DNA of 64,000 nt from Lactococcus termiticola (GCF_003116835.1 NZ_BFFO01000003.1:1-64000); one strand, 5' to 3'. Shown: positions 1 through 9,685, numbered from the stretch's first letter. The notes: generated from the sequence alone by a model not told the origin. Program-made: numbers and translations.

Positions 1-121
1 CCCGTTCGCGACTCTTCAAACTACGATGTGCAAGCACGGTGTAGTTTGAAGCGTTCCACTTGCATGTATTAGGCACGCCGCCAGCGTTCGTCCTGAGCCA
101 GGATCAAACTCTCGTTAAAAG
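1..121 (-). rRNA. 16S ribosomal RNA, 5' end only
   Basis: The reverse complement contains the universal 16S start (GAGTTTGATCCTGGCTCAG) followed by GACGAACGCTGGCGGCGTGCC and the first variable-region hairpin. Only about the first 120 nt of the gene lie in the window; the rest continues off the left edge. The exact mature 5' end is uncertain by a few bases. The variable-region sequence differs from the L. lactis and L. garvieae forms I remember, so species cannot be called from it here. Confidence 0.97.
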
Positions 122-304
122 TTCATTTCTGAACTGGCTTTGTTTTGCCATTATCCTTAGTGCTTTAGCACTTAGGAATAATGGACAAATCTTTTATGTC
201 TTTCATTATTGAATTGACAGTTTTTGATGAACCGTAGTTCATCACATGAGTCATTCTTCTTTATTCAGTTTTCAAGGGGCTTGTGTGCCGCTCTCTTGCG
301 ACAA

Positions 305-340
305 CTATTATATTCTATCAAACCTCTTTTCTTTTGTCAA
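305..340 (-). promoter_or_regulatory. rRNA operon promoter
   Basis: On the minus strand a consensus -35 TTGACA (335-340) lies 17 nt from -10 TAGAAT (312-317), giving a start near 305 and a leader of about 185 nt before 16S. Its position ahead of the 16S 5' end and its consensus quality fit a strong rrn promoter. The stretch 122-304 is the pre-16S leader; I see no gene in it. Confidence 0.85.
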
Positions 341-394
341 GAATAAAGTGCGATTTTTTTGAAAAAAGTTTGTGATGGTTCGTTTTTAGCAGGC

Positions 395-420
395 AAAAAG
401 CCCGTGGGACGGGCTTTTTT
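395..420 (-). terminator. intrinsic terminator after thrS
   Basis: A perfect 11-bp stem (395-405 with 409-419) rich in GC, with a 3-nt loop and T-runs on both sides. In the minus direction it follows the thrS stop by 18 nt and isolates thrS from the rrn promoter. Confidence 0.9.
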
Positions 421-437
421 GCTTAATAAAAATTTTT

Positions 438-2378
438 TTATTTTTGTCTGCTAAAGTTGGCAACATCTTCTGAGATTTCTTTAATGAAGTCATCGAAGCT
501 GAGCACCTTAGTGTCTGTAGAGCCGTAGCGACGGATATTGACCGTACCGTCAGCCTGTTCTTGGTCGCCGACAACGATTTGGTAAGGAATCTTGCGAGTT
601 TGAGATTGACGGATCTTGAAGCCCATTTTTTCGTTGGCTTCATCGACAACCACACGGAAGCCTTTGCTTTGAAGTTCTTTTTGAAGCTTCCAAGCGTAAT
701 CAGCATGAATTTCGTTGTTGACAGGGATGATGGTTGCTTGAGTTGGCGCCAACCAGGTTGGGAAGGCTCCCTTATAAAGCTCGATCAGGTAGGCTGTGAA
801 GCGCTCAAGTGTAGAGATAACCCCACGGTGAATCATGACTGGACGGTGTTTCTCGCCGTCTGCACCGACATAAGTGATATCGAAGTTTTCTGGATTCAGG
901 AAGTCCAGCTGGATAGTAGAAAGTGTTTCTTCATTTCCAAGGGCAGTCTTAACCTGGATGTCGAGTTTTGGTCCGTAAAAGGCAGCTTCACCTTCAGCTT
1001 CAACATAGTCCAACTTCATCTCATCCATGGTTGCCTTCAGCATGGTCTGGGCATTTTCCCACATAGCATCGTCCTGGAAGTACTTTTCTGTGTCTTCAGG
1101 ATCACGATATGAGAGACGGAAGCTGTAATCATTGATACCAAAGTCATGGTACATATCCATAATAAATTGTAAAATCTTACCAAATTCTTCTTGAATTTGT
1201 TCTGGCGCCACAAAAGTATGGCCGTCATTGAGCTGCATCACGCGCACACGTTGCAGACCAGACAGGGCACCTGATTTTTCATAGCGGTGCATGGTACCAA
1301 ATTCAGCGATACGGATAGGCAATTCGCGGTAGCTGTGGACATGGTGCTTGTAGATGGCAATGTGGGAAGGACAGTTCATCGGACGGAGTTCCAACTGTTC
1401 GCCGTCGTCGAATTCCATTGGCGGGAACATGTCTTCATGGTAGTGTTGCCAGTGGCCTGATTGCTTGTAAATGTCAAGGTTCATCAGGTTTGGTGTGTGG
1501 ACATGAAGATAACCGGCCGCGATTTCACGGTCTTCGACGAAACGTTGAATGGTCCGGCGAAGCGTCGCCCCGTCTGGCATCCAGTAGGCAGTCCCTGCAC
1601 CAAGGTCTGAGTCGTTGAAGAAGAGATCCAACTCACGGCCGAGCTTACGGTGGTCACGTTCTTTGGCTTCTTCACGGAATTTCAGGTTTTCTTCCAGTTC
1701 TTCTTTAGTGAACCAGGCTGTCCCGTAAACCCGTTGCATCATGGCATTGTCAGAGTTACCACGCCAGTAGGCACCGGCAACACTAAGAAGTTTGAAGAAT
1801 TTAATGAAGCCAGTCGCAGGGACGTGCGGGCCACGGCAGAGGTCAGTGTATTCGCCCTGGCTGTAGATGGTCAGGCCACCCTCGTCTTCATTGTGCTCGT
1901 CGATGAGTTCGAGTTTATAAGGGTCGTTCTTGAAAATGTCTTGAGCTTCAGCCTTAGAGACTTCCTTACGGATAGAAGGGAAGTTTTCCTTGGCGATTTT
2001 CTTCATTTCTTCTTCAATTTTCGGCAGGTCTTCTTCTGAGATTTGTCCTGCTTCATTGTCGGTATCATAGTAGAAACCGTCTTGGATGGCAGGGCCAACC
2101 CCCAGATGGATGTCTGGGAAATGCCGGCGAGCCGCCTGGGCAAAGAGGTGGGCCGCTGAGTGACGGAGGATGCCTAAGGCATCTTCATGGTCAGGTGTGA
2201 CAATCTCAAAGTCCGCATCTTCAGTGATGGGACGAGTCACGTCGATCAGCTTGCCGTTGACCTTACCAGCCAGGGCTTTTTTCGCCAGGCCTGGCGAGAT
2301 TTGATGGGCAATGTCGTAGGTTGTGATGCCAGCTTCAAATTCTTTGACGGCAGCATCTGGGAAGGTAATTTTAATCAT
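438..2378 (-). CDS. thrS: threonine--tRNA ligase
   Basis: Charges tRNA-Thr in the cytoplasm. The 646-residue length is normal for bacterial ThrRS. Visible parts are an N-terminal TGS domain (about 1-62), the editing/SAD region with an HSAAH motif near residue 73, the class II catalytic core with the zinc-ligand segment RPMNCPSH near 335 and MIHRG, and the C-terminal anticodon-binding domain (about 545-646). The ATG at 2378 has an AAAGGAG ribosome site. It is preceded by a T-box leader and followed by a strong terminator, so it is a single-gene unit regulated by uncharged tRNA-Thr. No anomalies seen. Confidence 0.98.
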   Translation of the reverse strand: MIKITFPDAAVKEFEAGITTYDIAHQISPGLAKKALAGKVNGKLIDVTRPITEDADFEIVTPDHEDALGILRHSAAHLFAQAARRHFPDIHLGVGPAIQDGFYYDTDNEAGQISEEDLPKIEEEMKKIAKENFPSIRKEVSKAEAQDIFKNDPYKLELIDEHNEDEGGLTIYSQGEYTDLCRGPHVPATGFIKFFKLLSVAGAYWRGNSDNAMMQRVYGTAWFTKEELEENLKFREEAKERDHRKLGRELDLFFNDSDLGAGTAYWMPDGATLRRTIQRFVEDREIAAGYLHVHTPNLMNLDIYKQSGHWQHYHEDMFPPMEFDDGEQLELRPMNCPSHIAIYKHHVHSYRELPIRIAEFGTMHRYEKSGALSGLQRVRVMQLNDGHTFVAPEQIQEEFGKILQFIMDMYHDFGINDYSFRLSYRDPEDTEKYFQDDAMWENAQTMLKATMDEMKLDYVEAEGEAAFYGPKLDIQVKTALGNEETLSTIQLDFLNPENFDITYVGADGEKHRPVMIHRGVISTLERFTAYLIELYKGAFPTWLAPTQATIIPVNNEIHADYAWKLQKELQSKGFRVVVDEANEKMGFKIRQSQTRKIPYQIVVGDQEQADGTVNIRRYGSTDTKVLSFDDFIKEISEDVANFSRQK

Positions 2379-2434
2379 ATCTAACTCCTTTATTTTTTGT
2401 TAACAGCTTCAGGCGGTGGCCTTCACGATAATAA

Positions 2435-2650
2435 TAAAAAACGCAAGAGCTCCCCCAAAAAGGACGCTCCTGCGTGTTACCACCTTTGTTCAATTTCCAT
2501 TAAAAAATGAAAATCTCTCATCATTGGCGTAAGGTGCCAGAGACCCCTAGCGATTAGGCCAGGCATTTTATGAGTGGTACCCTCAAAGTCGACATCTAGG
2601 CTCGCAGTACCGCCTAGTCTCTGAAAAATCTTGTCTGAGGACATGTCTCT
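2435..2650 (-). promoter_or_regulatory. T-box riboswitch, threonine type
   Basis: The minus strand carries the conserved T-box bulge sequence AAGGTGGTAACAC (2474-2487), followed by a terminator stem (ACGCAGGAGC at 466-475 with GCTCTTGCGT at 441-450 in the 2.4-kb block) and a T-run. Upstream is a Stem I with pairing AGAGAC/GTCTCT. A candidate specifier ACC (Thr) lies in GGTACCACTC at 2574-2582. It precedes thrS, so uncharged tRNA-Thr should favour the antiterminator and readthrough. Confidence 0.93.
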
Positions 2651-2656
2651 TTCTTG

Positions 2657-2685
2657 ATTATAATGCTTATCTTAGATTTTGTCAA
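2657..2685 (-). promoter_or_regulatory. thrS promoter
   Basis: Minus-strand TTGACA (2680-2685), 17-nt spacer, TATAAT (2657-2662). The predicted start near 2650 places the whole T-box in the leader. Confidence 0.88.
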
Positions 2686-2691
2686 GCGTTT

Positions 2692-3009
2692 TCAGTGACT
2701 TTGTTCAATATTACGCCGAGTCTTGTATTCCAAGAAATCACGGGCCACATCTGGGTCAAAATCATTGAGCTGCTTCATGACATGGTTTTGAATGGCTTCA
2801 ATCTCCACCTTTTCAAATGGCATCTCGGCAACCACCTTTTCGACAATGCGGGTAACATTATTGGCAATCATGTTGGCCTGGAGGGGCTTGTCGTGAAACT
2901 TTCCATTGATAGCGGCCTTAAAAACGGCTGTCTGGATACGGAAAGAATCCCAGTCGACCACGCGACCGTTTCGTTTGATGACCACCTTATTGACGAGTTT
3001 TGATTCCAT
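2692..3009 (-). CDS. stand-alone ATP-cone domain protein
   Basis: A 105-residue protein that is almost entirely an ATP-cone domain, the nucleotide-sensing module usually at the N terminus of ribonucleotide reductases or in NrdR. Residues near 8-20 (VIKRNGRVVDWDSFRI) and the end (DFLEYKTRRNIEQSH) fit the family. No reductase or NrdR zinc ribbon is attached. I chose the ATG at 3009 because AAGGAG lies 6 nt upstream; a longer reading to 3069 lacks a ribosome site. Its 3' end overlaps the thrS promoter region. The role may be nucleotide-dependent regulation, but no target is visible. Confidence 0.8.
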   Translation of the reverse strand: MESKLVNKVVIKRNGRVVDWDSFRIQTAVFKAAINGKFHDKPLQANMIANNVTRIVEKVVAEMPFEKVEIEAIQNHVMKQLNDFDPDVARDFLEYKTRRNIEQSH

Positions 3010-3090
3010 AGGCTTCTCCTTTTGTCTTCTTATTCCTATTATAACAAATTTTTTAGAAAATCTTACCATTTATCGGCTTTAAGGCAAGGA

Positions 3091-4341
3091 TTAAAATGTC
3101 TCTACTAAGAGAATCACATTAAGAATCGTCACAAAAATCCCGGTCGCTAGCAGAAGGATTTTTGTATACCAGACATTCTTATATTTTCCCATAATTTTCT
3201 TTGAGCTGGTCAGGTAAATTTGCAGGAAGATTGTAATCGGTAGCTGAATCGACAGGAAGACCTGCGAGTAAATCAAGATGTTAAAGCTTGAGGTCACCAG
3301 GCTAAATCCCATGATGGCAAGGGCCGCCCCGATGATTGTAATCAAGACGCCCAGCCTAGAGTGAGGGTCCCGGGCATCATATGGCTCGGCGAAGATACCA
3401 GCAAAGATAGAGCCACCGGCCATCCCAGCCGTCACGGATGAAGCCACACCAGCAAAGAGAAAGGCGAGCCCAAAGAGAATGGCCGCCCCTGGCCCGAGCA
3501 GGGGCTTCAGAATGTCTTGAGCCTGCGCCATCTCAGTGACCACATGCGGGAAAAAGAGGGCGGCAGCAATAATGATAATGACGGAATTTATTACCCAGCC
3601 CAGAAACATTGAGAAAATCGTATCGAAGAACTCAAACTTGAGCTGGCGTTGGATGACCTTTTCGTCCTCAAGATGCCACTGACGGCTCTGAATGACCTCA
3701 GAATGTAGGAAGAGATTATGTGGCATGACGACCGCCCCCAGGGCAGAGAGGATAATCGGCATGGCGGCCGGTGTAATATGAGGAACAAAGGATCCATGAA
3801 GGGCGGATGTCCAGTCAATATGGGGAATGATAAAAATTTCTGCCAATAAGGAAATCCCAATCAGGCTGACAAAGCCAATGATGACCTTCTCGATTTTAGA
3901 GTAGGAATTACTGAATAAAAACCAGATGACCAGGATGGCTACAATCGGTGTCCCGACCATTATCGGTAGGCCGAAAATCATCTGTAGGGCCAGGGCACCG
4001 CCGAGGAGCTCGGCCGTCGCTGTTGAAATCGAGGCCAGGACAGCCGTAATCAGAATAAGCCGGCTGAGCCATGGCCTCAAGTACTCGGTTGCATTTTCAG
4101 AGAGGCACTTGCCGGTCACGATGCCCAGATGGGCGACGTTGTGCTGGAGAAAGGCCAGCATGATGGTCGAGAGGCTGATGACCCAGAGGAGCTTGTAGCC
4201 AAATTGCGAGCCGGCGGCCAAATTGGCCGCCCAGTTGCCCGGGTCAATGAAGCCAACAGCGACAATCAGGCCAGGCCCAACATAGCGGAGAAAATCCAGG
4301 GCCGGGTGGCGCTCGTCTTTTAATATGTTCTTGAATTTCAT
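3091..4341 (-). CDS. mntH: Nramp-family manganese transporter
   Basis: Proton-coupled divalent metal importer in the cytoplasmic membrane, 416 residues with about 11 hydrophobic segments. The two Nramp metal-binding motifs are present: DPGNW at 33-37 in helix 1 and MPHN at 206-209 in helix 6, the latter with the methionine that favours Mn/Fe over Mg/Ca. An extended -10 (TGT-TATAAT, 4351-4356) ends only 9 nt before the ATG and there is no ribosome-binding sequence, so the mRNA is nearly leaderless. No MntR operator was recognised. Confidence 0.93.
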   Translation of the reverse strand: MKFKNILKDERHPALDFLRYVGPGLIVAVGFIDPGNWAANLAAGSQFGYKLLWVISLSTIMLAFLQHNVAHLGIVTGKCLSENATEYLRPWLSRLILITAVLASISTATAELLGGALALQMIFGLPIMVGTPIVAILVIWFLFSNSYSKIEKVIIGFVSLIGISLLAEIFIIPHIDWTSALHGSFVPHITPAAMPIILSALGAVVMPHNLFLHSEVIQSRQWHLEDEKVIQRQLKFEFFDTIFSMFLGWVINSVIIIIAAALFFPHVVTEMAQAQDILKPLLGPGAAILFGLAFLFAGVASSVTAGMAGGSIFAGIFAEPYDARDPHSRLGVLITIIGAALAIMGFSLVTSSFNILIYSQVFLSIQLPITIFLQIYLTSSKKIMGKYKNVWYTKILLLATGIFVTILNVILLVETF

Positions 4342-4420
4342 CTTAGCTTAATTATAACAAAACGAAGCGAAGTCTGCTTTACTAGGCTGTCAGCGGGACA
4401 CATCCTCTTCCTTACTAAGC

Positions 4421-4449
4421 AAAAAAGCCTGGCAAACGCCAGACTTTTT
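4421..4449 (-). terminator. terminator after nitroreductase gene
   Basis: AAAAAGCCTGGC pairs with GCCAGACTTTTT around a 4-nt loop, with T-runs on both sides. It lies 29 nt beyond the stop of the 4478-5092 gene. Confidence 0.88.
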
Positions 4450-4477
4450 AAGAAACAAATTTTAACTTCAAATTAAT

Positions 4478-5092
4478 TTATTTGAACTCTTTGAAGCGAA
4501 CGTCATCGCCCAAAGTTTCCTTATCGACTGTGTTCGGAGCTTCGATAGAACCGAAGACGAATTGGCCACGGAGCTTCCAGTCTTTAGGCACATCGTAGGC
4601 TGCGACAACTTTTTCGTCGACGAGTGGGTTGTAGTGCTGGATGTTACCGCCGACACCTGCTTCTGCCAGGGCGTTCCAGATGTTAGCCAGGACAATCCCG
4701 TGGCTTTGTTCTGCCCATGGCTTGAAGTTGTCAGCGTAGAGCGGGAATTGCTCTTCGAGGTTGGCTACTGTCGCCATGTCTTCAAAGAGGAGGACTGTGC
4801 CGTAGCCGGCCTTGAAGCCATTGAGACGGCCTTGAGTAGCTTCCCAGGCTGATTCGTCGAGGACACCATCTTGGGTCATGACGGCCTTGAGGCTTGACGT
4901 CACGATGTCGTCCCAGAATTCGTCGTGCTTAGCGCCTGTCAAAATCACGGCACGGGCTGTTTGGGCGTTGAAGGCTGATGGGGAAAGGCGGACAGCTTCT
5001 TTGATAGTTTCGATTACTTCATCGGCATTGTTGAGGTTTTTGCCGAGGGCGTAGATGGTGCGGCGTTTTTTAAGTGTGTCTAAGTAAGTCAT
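4478..5092 (-). CDS. nitroreductase family protein
   Basis: A 204-residue FMN-dependent oxidoreductase of the nitroreductase fold, in the small subgroup related to yeast Frm2/Hbn1 and B. subtilis-type YdgI. The N-terminal RRTIYALGKNL and RLSPSAFNAQTARAVIL, and the later NIWNALAEAGVGGNIQHYNP, match this group. The true substrate is unknown; these enzymes reduce nitro compounds and quinones in vitro. The ATG has an AAAGGAG site. It is separated from upp by a structured repeat element (5199-5343). Confidence 0.9.
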   Translation of the reverse strand: MTYLDTLKKRRTIYALGKNLNNADEVIETIKEAVRLSPSAFNAQTARAVILTGAKHDEFWDDIVTSSLKAVMTQDGVLDESAWEATQGRLNGFKAGYGTVLLFEDMATVANLEEQFPLYADNFKPWAEQSHGIVLANIWNALAEAGVGGNIQHYNPLVDEKVVAAYDVPKDWKLRGQFVFGSIEAPNTVDKETLGDDVRFKEFK

Positions 5093-5198
5093 AGTGGGAC
5101 TCCTTTTTAGTTTTTTTATTTTCGTTTACGTTTGTAATCTTAGCATGTAAGCGGATGAAAGTCAAACGATTTGCTTTTCATTTTAGATTTTGTTTTCT

Positions 5199-5343
5199 GA
5201 GGGAATCGTTCCGCTAGAGAAGGCCACTGTTGAGCTGTGAGGCCGGGAGCGAAGCCTCCGGCTTCCATCCCTAGATTTGGAGCCTTTCGTCTCCAAATCT
5301 GCCATTTTCACAGCCCAACAGTGGCCTTCTCTAGCTACACTTA
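5199..5343 (-). repeat. structured intergenic repeat A, copy R1
   Basis: Outer arms 5214-5240 and 5308-5334 are complementary at 26 of 27 positions. Inside are a 9-bp hairpin (274-282 with 291-299 of the 5.2-kb block) and a second hairpin (GAAGCC at 5251-5256 with GGCTTC at 5260-5265). In minus orientation the core reads GTGAAAATGGCA, hairpin 1, TAGGGATG, hairpin 2, CGGCCTCACA, shared with eight other copies in this window. It lies just downstream of upp in sense orientation. Confidence 0.9.
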
Positions 5344-5404
5344 TCAACTCCAATAAAAAAATCCCCATTCCATTTCTGGAAACAAAGGATTGAGTATGCT
5401 GTAT

Positions 5405-6034
5405 TTATTTCGTACCAAACAAGCGGTCACCAGCGTCACCTAAGCCTGGGACGATGTAGCCTTGCTCGTTGAGGTGGTCGTCGAGGGAGGCGGCGTAGAT
5501 GTCGAGGTCAGGGTGGGCTTCCTGGAGGGCTTTGACGCCTTCTGGTGCAGCGACGAGGCAGACAAATTTAATGTTGCTGGCCCCACGTTTTTTGAGGACG
5601 TCTACGGCGAGGGCGGCAGAGCCTCCAGTCGCAAGCATTGGGTCGACGAGGAAAATCTGGCGGTCAGCGATGTCTGTCGGAAGCTTGACCATGTATTCGA
5701 CAGGCTTCATGGTTTCTTCGTCACGGTACATGCCGATGTGGCCGACACGGGCAGCAGGAATAAGCTTGAGAATCCCGTCAACCATACCGATACCGGCACG
5801 CAGAATCGGTACAACAGCCAGCTTTTTACCGGCCAACTGTTTAGCCGTCATCTGGGCAACAGGGGTCTCGATAGTCACGTCTTCAAGCGGAAGCTCACGA
5901 GAGACCTCATAGGCCATCAGCATCCCGATTTCATCGACAAGTTCACGAAACTCCTTGGTAGAAGCTTCTTTACGGCGAAGGATAGAGAGTTTGTGTTGAA
6001 TCAATGGATGTTCGACAACGGTAAATTTAGACAT
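5405..6034 (-). CDS. upp: uracil phosphoribosyltransferase
   Basis: Salvages uracil with PRPP to make UMP. The 209-residue length is exact for the family. The PRPP-binding loop [10 protein letters not shown] (near 131) and the uracil-binding C-terminal segment ending in [11 protein letters not shown] are present. The ATG at 6034 follows GGAGATGCC. It stands alone on the minus strand; repeat copy R1 follows 61 nt after the stop. Confidence 0.98.
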   Translation of the reverse strand: MSKFTVVEHPLIQHKLSILRRKEASTKEFRELVDEIGMLMAYEVSRELPLEDVTIETPVAQMTAKQLAGKKLAVVPILRAGIGMVDGILKLIPAARVGHIGMYRDEETMKPVEYMVKLPTDIADRQIFLVDPMLATGGSAALAVDVLKKRGASNIKFVCLVAAPEGVKALQEAHPDLDIYAASLDDHLNEQGYIVPGLGDAGDRLFGTK

Positions 6035-6067
6035 GGCATCTCCTAGAAATTTTATAATTCTATTTTA

Positions 6068-7213
6068 TCATTTTTGGGCAGTTTTTGCCTTGCTGGGCAG
6101 TGACCATTTGATCAGGAATGGGGCAATCAGGGTCGTCAAAATCGTCACGATGACCAACTCTGAATAGACCGTGTCAGAAATCACGGCTGACGCCAGGCCG
6201 ACCTGGGCGACAATCAAGGCGACTTCGCCACGGGAGACCATGCCAGTCCCGACCAGGAGGCTATCGGCATTGGACAGCTTGACCGAACGGCCGGAAATAT
6301 AGGCCGGTAGGAATTTTGTTGCAATAGCCAACAAGGTAAAGGCCAGAATAATCCAAGGGTGCTCAATCAGGCTATCAAAGCTGACAGAAAGAGCGATGGA
6401 CACAAAGAAAACAGGGATGAAAATCACATAGGCAATGGCCGAGGTGTACTCTTCAATCCGGTGGGAGACCTCAGTCTGACTGATGGCAAGACCTGCAAAG
6501 AAGGCCCCAATCACGGCTGACATGCCCGAAGCCCAGGCCAACAATGAAAGAATCAGACAGATGAGAATCGCCGCTGTCGTATTTTTTGCATAAATCGGCA
6601 GGCGGTCGACCCATTTCCAAATCCTGGGAATCATCTTGTGGACGAGGACCAGGAAAAGTAGGAAGAGGGCCTCAAGCAGAAACTGAAGGGGCAGATTTCC
6701 CGAGCCTGACTTGGTCGAAGTAAAGACAGAGAGGGCCACGACGGCCAGGATGTCATCGACCACGGCCGCACCCAGGATGATGGCCCCCGCCCGGGTCCCG
6801 AGCTTCCCGTATTCCTGGAGGACTTCCACTGTAATAGAAACTGAGGTCGCCGCAAAGACAATCCCGTAGAAAATCGCCGTAGAAAAGCCATAACCCAGCA
6901 AGTGGGCCACGCCCCAGAAGGCAAAAAGCGGCACCAGGACGCCAGAGCTGGCAATCAAGAGCGAGGCCTTGAGGTTCTTTTTCAAGACCGTCAAGTCACT
7001 CTCGAGGCCGGCCAGGAACATGAGGAGAATGACCCCAATCTCAGAGAGGGTCTCAATCGTGTGCCCGCCGTGAATCCAGCCCAAGACGCTGGGGGCAAGA
7101 ATCACGCCCACCACCATCTGCCCAACCACAGCCGGGATTTTGAGCTTTCTGGAGACCACCGTCGCAAAGAGCGAGGCGACCAGGATAATTGTTAGTTGAA
7201 AAATGTCGTTCAT
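6068..7213 (-). CDS. CPA2-family cation:proton antiporter
   Basis: A 381-residue integral membrane protein with about 12 hydrophobic helices, related to KefB/NapA-type Na+ or K+/H+ antiporters. The GAAVVDDILAVVALS segment near residue 145 carries the adjacent aspartates expected in the ion-binding helix. There is no C-terminal RCK/KTN domain, so it is the short form. A -10 box TGT-TAAAAT (7220-7225) ends 6 nt before the ATG and there is no ribosome site, suggesting a leaderless transcript. Ion specificity cannot be read from sequence alone. Confidence 0.9.
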   Translation of the reverse strand: MNDIFQLTIILVASLFATVVSRKLKIPAVVGQMVVGVILAPSVLGWIHGGHTIETLSEIGVILLMFLAGLESDLTVLKKNLKASLLIASSGVLVPLFAFWGVAHLLGYGFSTAIFYGIVFAATSVSITVEVLQEYGKLGTRAGAIILGAAVVDDILAVVALSVFTSTKSGSGNLPLQFLLEALFLLFLVLVHKMIPRIWKWVDRLPIYAKNTTAAILICLILSLLAWASGMSAVIGAFFAGLAISQTEVSHRIEEYTSAIAYVIFIPVFFVSIALSVSFDSLIEHPWIILAFTLLAIATKFLPAYISGRSVKLSNADSLLVGTGMVSRGEVALIVAQVGLASAVISDTVYSELVIVTILTTLIAPFLIKWSLPSKAKTAQK

Positions 7214-7380
7214 GCTTTTATTTTAACATAAAAATGGGGTGGTTTGAGGCTTTTTCTTTGGTTTTGGCGGGCTTTTGGCGGGTGTTTGGAGAGTGTTATA
7301 TGAAGGAAGTGGGGGAATTTTTTTGAAAAAATAGGCTGGGGTTGGTTATTTGAAAAACTTAATAGAGTTGTTCAACTCAT

Positions 7381-7401
7381 AAAAAAAGCCCCTCAGGGCT
7401 C
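7381..7401 (-). terminator. terminator after Old Yellow Enzyme gene
   Basis: AGCCC/GGGCT stem around CTCA, followed in the minus direction by a run of seven T. Short but correctly placed 7 nt past the stop at 7408. Confidence 0.75.
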
Positions 7402-7407
7402 TCATCA

Positions 7408-8493
7408 TCACAAATACCGTCTCTCCAAATACTTCAACTTAGGATGAGCCATCGGAAGATCATAAATCGCCTCAGCAAAAGGCTTGGTCACGATTTCTGC
7501 ATCACGGTCGTCGAGTAATTTTTGAGCAAAGCTTGGGTCGACCAGGGTCTGCTGGGCGACTCCTGCCAGCTCAGCATCCTCAAGAATGCCTTCGGCAGCA
7601 ACACGGTCACGGACGCCACCGACAGCAAGGAGGGGGAAGGCCCCGTCGATGCGGTCGTGGATGTAGGCCAGCTCTGACTTCTCTTGGAGCTCAGGCGAGT
7701 TGGACTTGCGGTCATAGCTCTTCAATGAAACATGGAGATAGTCGAGTGGAAAGGCCTTGAGCTCATCAATCAGGTAGAGGCTGTCTTCCAGGCGGATGCC
7801 GGGTGTCGTCGCCTCAACTGGAGAAAGGCGGTAGCCAACAGCAAATGGCCGGTCAGCCTTTTCGACTTCTTCAAAGACCCGCTTGGTCACGGCCTTAGGA
7901 AAGTTGGCCCGTTTTTCGAGACTGCCACCCCAGGCGTCATTCCGGCGGTTAGAGTGTTCGCTGAAGAACTGTTGAATCAGGTAGGTATTGGCCCCGTGGA
8001 TTTCGACACCGTCAAAGCCAGCGGCGATGGCACGTCTGGTTGCTTGACCAAAGGCTTCAATAATCTCGAGAATCTCAGCTTCTGAGAGCTCGCGAGGGAT
8101 TTCAGCCCCTGGCATTTCAGCTGGGATAGCTGAGGCAGAGACGACCTGCTCGCCGATGGTCTTGCTTGAAGACATCCGGCCAGCATGGAAAATCTGAAGG
8201 ATGGCCTTGGCTCCCTTGTCCTGAATGGCTTTAGCAATCCGGCTCAGGCCTTCAATCATCGAGTCATCTGTGACGGAGAGCTCGCCAGGCCAGCCCTTAC
8301 CGTTTTCTGTGACATTGGCTGTCCCAGTGATGACAAGGCCTGAGCCTTGTGAGATTTCAGCGTAGTGGTTGACCTCGTCCGTCGTGATGGCACCGTCGTG
8401 GAAGGACAGGACGACCGTCATCGGCGGGACAAAGAGACGGTTTTTAAGCGTGATACCTGAGCGGAGGGTCAGGCTTTCGTTAAGTTTTGGCAT
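7408..8493 (-). CDS. NADH:flavin oxidoreductase, Old Yellow Enzyme family
   Basis: A 361-residue FMN-binding TIM-barrel enzyme that uses NAD(P)H to reduce activated double bonds or similar substrates. Family hallmarks are GVEIHGANTYLIQQFFSEHSN near 180, followed by RRNDAWGGSLEKR, and an FMN phosphate-binding region with AVGGV near 290. The ATG has AAAGGAG. The gene is monocistronic, ended by a short terminator. The physiological substrate is not predictable; the B. subtilis relative is YqiG-like. Confidence 0.93.
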   Translation of the reverse strand: MPKLNESLTLRSGITLKNRLFVPPMTVVLSFHDGAITTDEVNHYAEISQGSGLVITGTANVTENGKGWPGELSVTDDSMIEGLSRIAKAIQDKGAKAILQIFHAGRMSSSKTIGEQVVSASAIPAEMPGAEIPRELSEAEILEIIEAFGQATRRAIAAGFDGVEIHGANTYLIQQFFSEHSNRRNDAWGGSLEKRANFPKAVTKRVFEEVEKADRPFAVGYRLSPVEATTPGIRLEDSLYLIDELKAFPLDYLHVSLKSYDRKSNSPELQEKSELAYIHDRIDGAFPLLAVGGVRDRVAAEGILEDAELAGVAQQTLVDPSFAQKLLDDRDAEIVTKPFAEAIYDLPMAHPKLKYLERRYL

Positions 8494-8556
8494 AATCTTC
8501 TCCTTTAATTCGCCATTATTTTAGCACTTTGACATGAAAATGTCTTAAATTTTGAT

Positions 8557-9464
8557 TTAGAAAAAAATGATAATCAAGCTCATCAAAATCAGGCTGATGA
8601 GCATGGAAAGTGAGACCGAAAGGCCAGTCACAGCCTTGTCATTGCCAAAGGTCGTAGCCTGGAGCATGTGAAGGAAGGACATGGGCAGAAAAAAATCAGG
8701 AGGAGGACCTGCTTGACCAGGTGTGGAAAGGGGATCAGAAAGTAGACGAGGAGGGAAAGGACGAGGGCTGCCGTATAGCGGCTAGCCAAGGTCTTGAGAA
8801 TCAGACCGAGCTTACCGTCAGGGAGTCTGAAGTCCATAAAGAGGCCAATCGTGAAGATAGAAAGCAGGGTATTGGCCTGAGACAAGGGCTTGAGGGGCGT
8901 CAGCCAGCTGTCAGGCAAGGCAAGGCCAAAGAGGGCCAGGAGAAACATGATGATGTAGGCGACGAAGGGTGGATTCCGCAAGAGGACGCCTGCGACCTCT
9001 CGGGGAATGAAGCCAGATTTTTTTCTGCCACTGAGGCCTTCGATCAGGGCCTGGGAGCCTCCTGTAACCATGAGGGAATTGCCCATGTCAAACATGGCAA
9101 GAAATGGGATGGCCACCGGGAAAAAGCTAGAGACAAAGGGAATCGAGAAATTGCCGATGTTAAAGCCAGATAAATTAAACATGTAGAGGGCCTGCTCTTC
9201 GGCCGGCCGTCTGCTGGACAAGAGCTTGCCGATGAAAATCAGGGCCAGATTGCTGAAGAGGCCCATGACCATGAGGATGAAGAAGGTGGCAGAAAGCTGG
9301 CTGTGGTTGACACCGATGATGATGGTGGCCGGCAGTGTGATGTAGACGACCAATTTTGAGGTCATCAGGCCATCTTTTGAGCGGACCAGGCGAAACTGCT
9401 TGAGGAGCATGGCGAGAGCTAGGACGATGAAGATGCTGAGGGCGTTTAGGATTACGGTGGACAT
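8557..9464 (-). pseudogene. auxin efflux carrier (AEC) family permease, frameshifted near C terminus
   Basis: An AEC/MleP-type membrane transporter with about ten hydrophobic helices. The frame from the ATG at 9464 runs intact to about 8696, then ends in an atypical tail at 8628. Adding one base in the run of seven A (plus strand 8689-8695) restores a typical last helix (LPMSFLHMLQATTFGNDKAV...) ending at TAA 8557-8559. So either the gene has lost one base, the homopolymer is slippery, or the run is miscalled. The -10 TATAAT (9471-9476) ends exactly 6 nt before the ATG. Members of this family export organic acids or similar anions; the substrate here is unknown. Confidence 0.85.
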
Positions 9465-9529
9465 GCTTCTATTATAGGCCTTTTTGTCGGGAATTTATAG
9501 GGGCCGGGCAGTTTCTTTTGAAATATGGG

Positions 9530-9685
9530 CTGGTCCGTTCCAGAAAACAGCACAACACAGCAGTGGGCCGAAAATGGGATTGCCAAGACTATCTGCGTAG
9601 AAAAAAAAGCAAAGCTTTTCACCTTGCTTCGGCTTCCATTCCAAATCAACTGGATTATCATTTCCCAGCATTGGAAGAAAAGAAA
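9530..9685 (-). repeat. structured intergenic repeat A, degenerate copy R2
   Basis: Begins with the family boundary GGTCCGTTCC and contains CAGTGGGCCGA, then CTTCGGCTTCCATTCCAAATC, which matches the hairpin-2/hairpin-1 junction of copy R4. The outer arms are now only partly complementary and an extra A-rich hairpin is present. It lies directly downstream of the LacX-like gene in sense orientation. It looks like a decayed member of the family. Confidence 0.5.

Noticed and set aside
2681-2696. cre-like sequence (TGAAAACGCTTGACA) at the thrS -35.
   Set aside because: Two mismatches to the CcpA consensus and it is explained by the -35 TTGACA; catabolite control of thrS is not expected.
5183-5368. 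A 61-codon minus-strand frame inside repeat R1, and similar frames in other copies.
   Set aside because: They run through paired arms, differ in frame between copies and lack ribosome sites.
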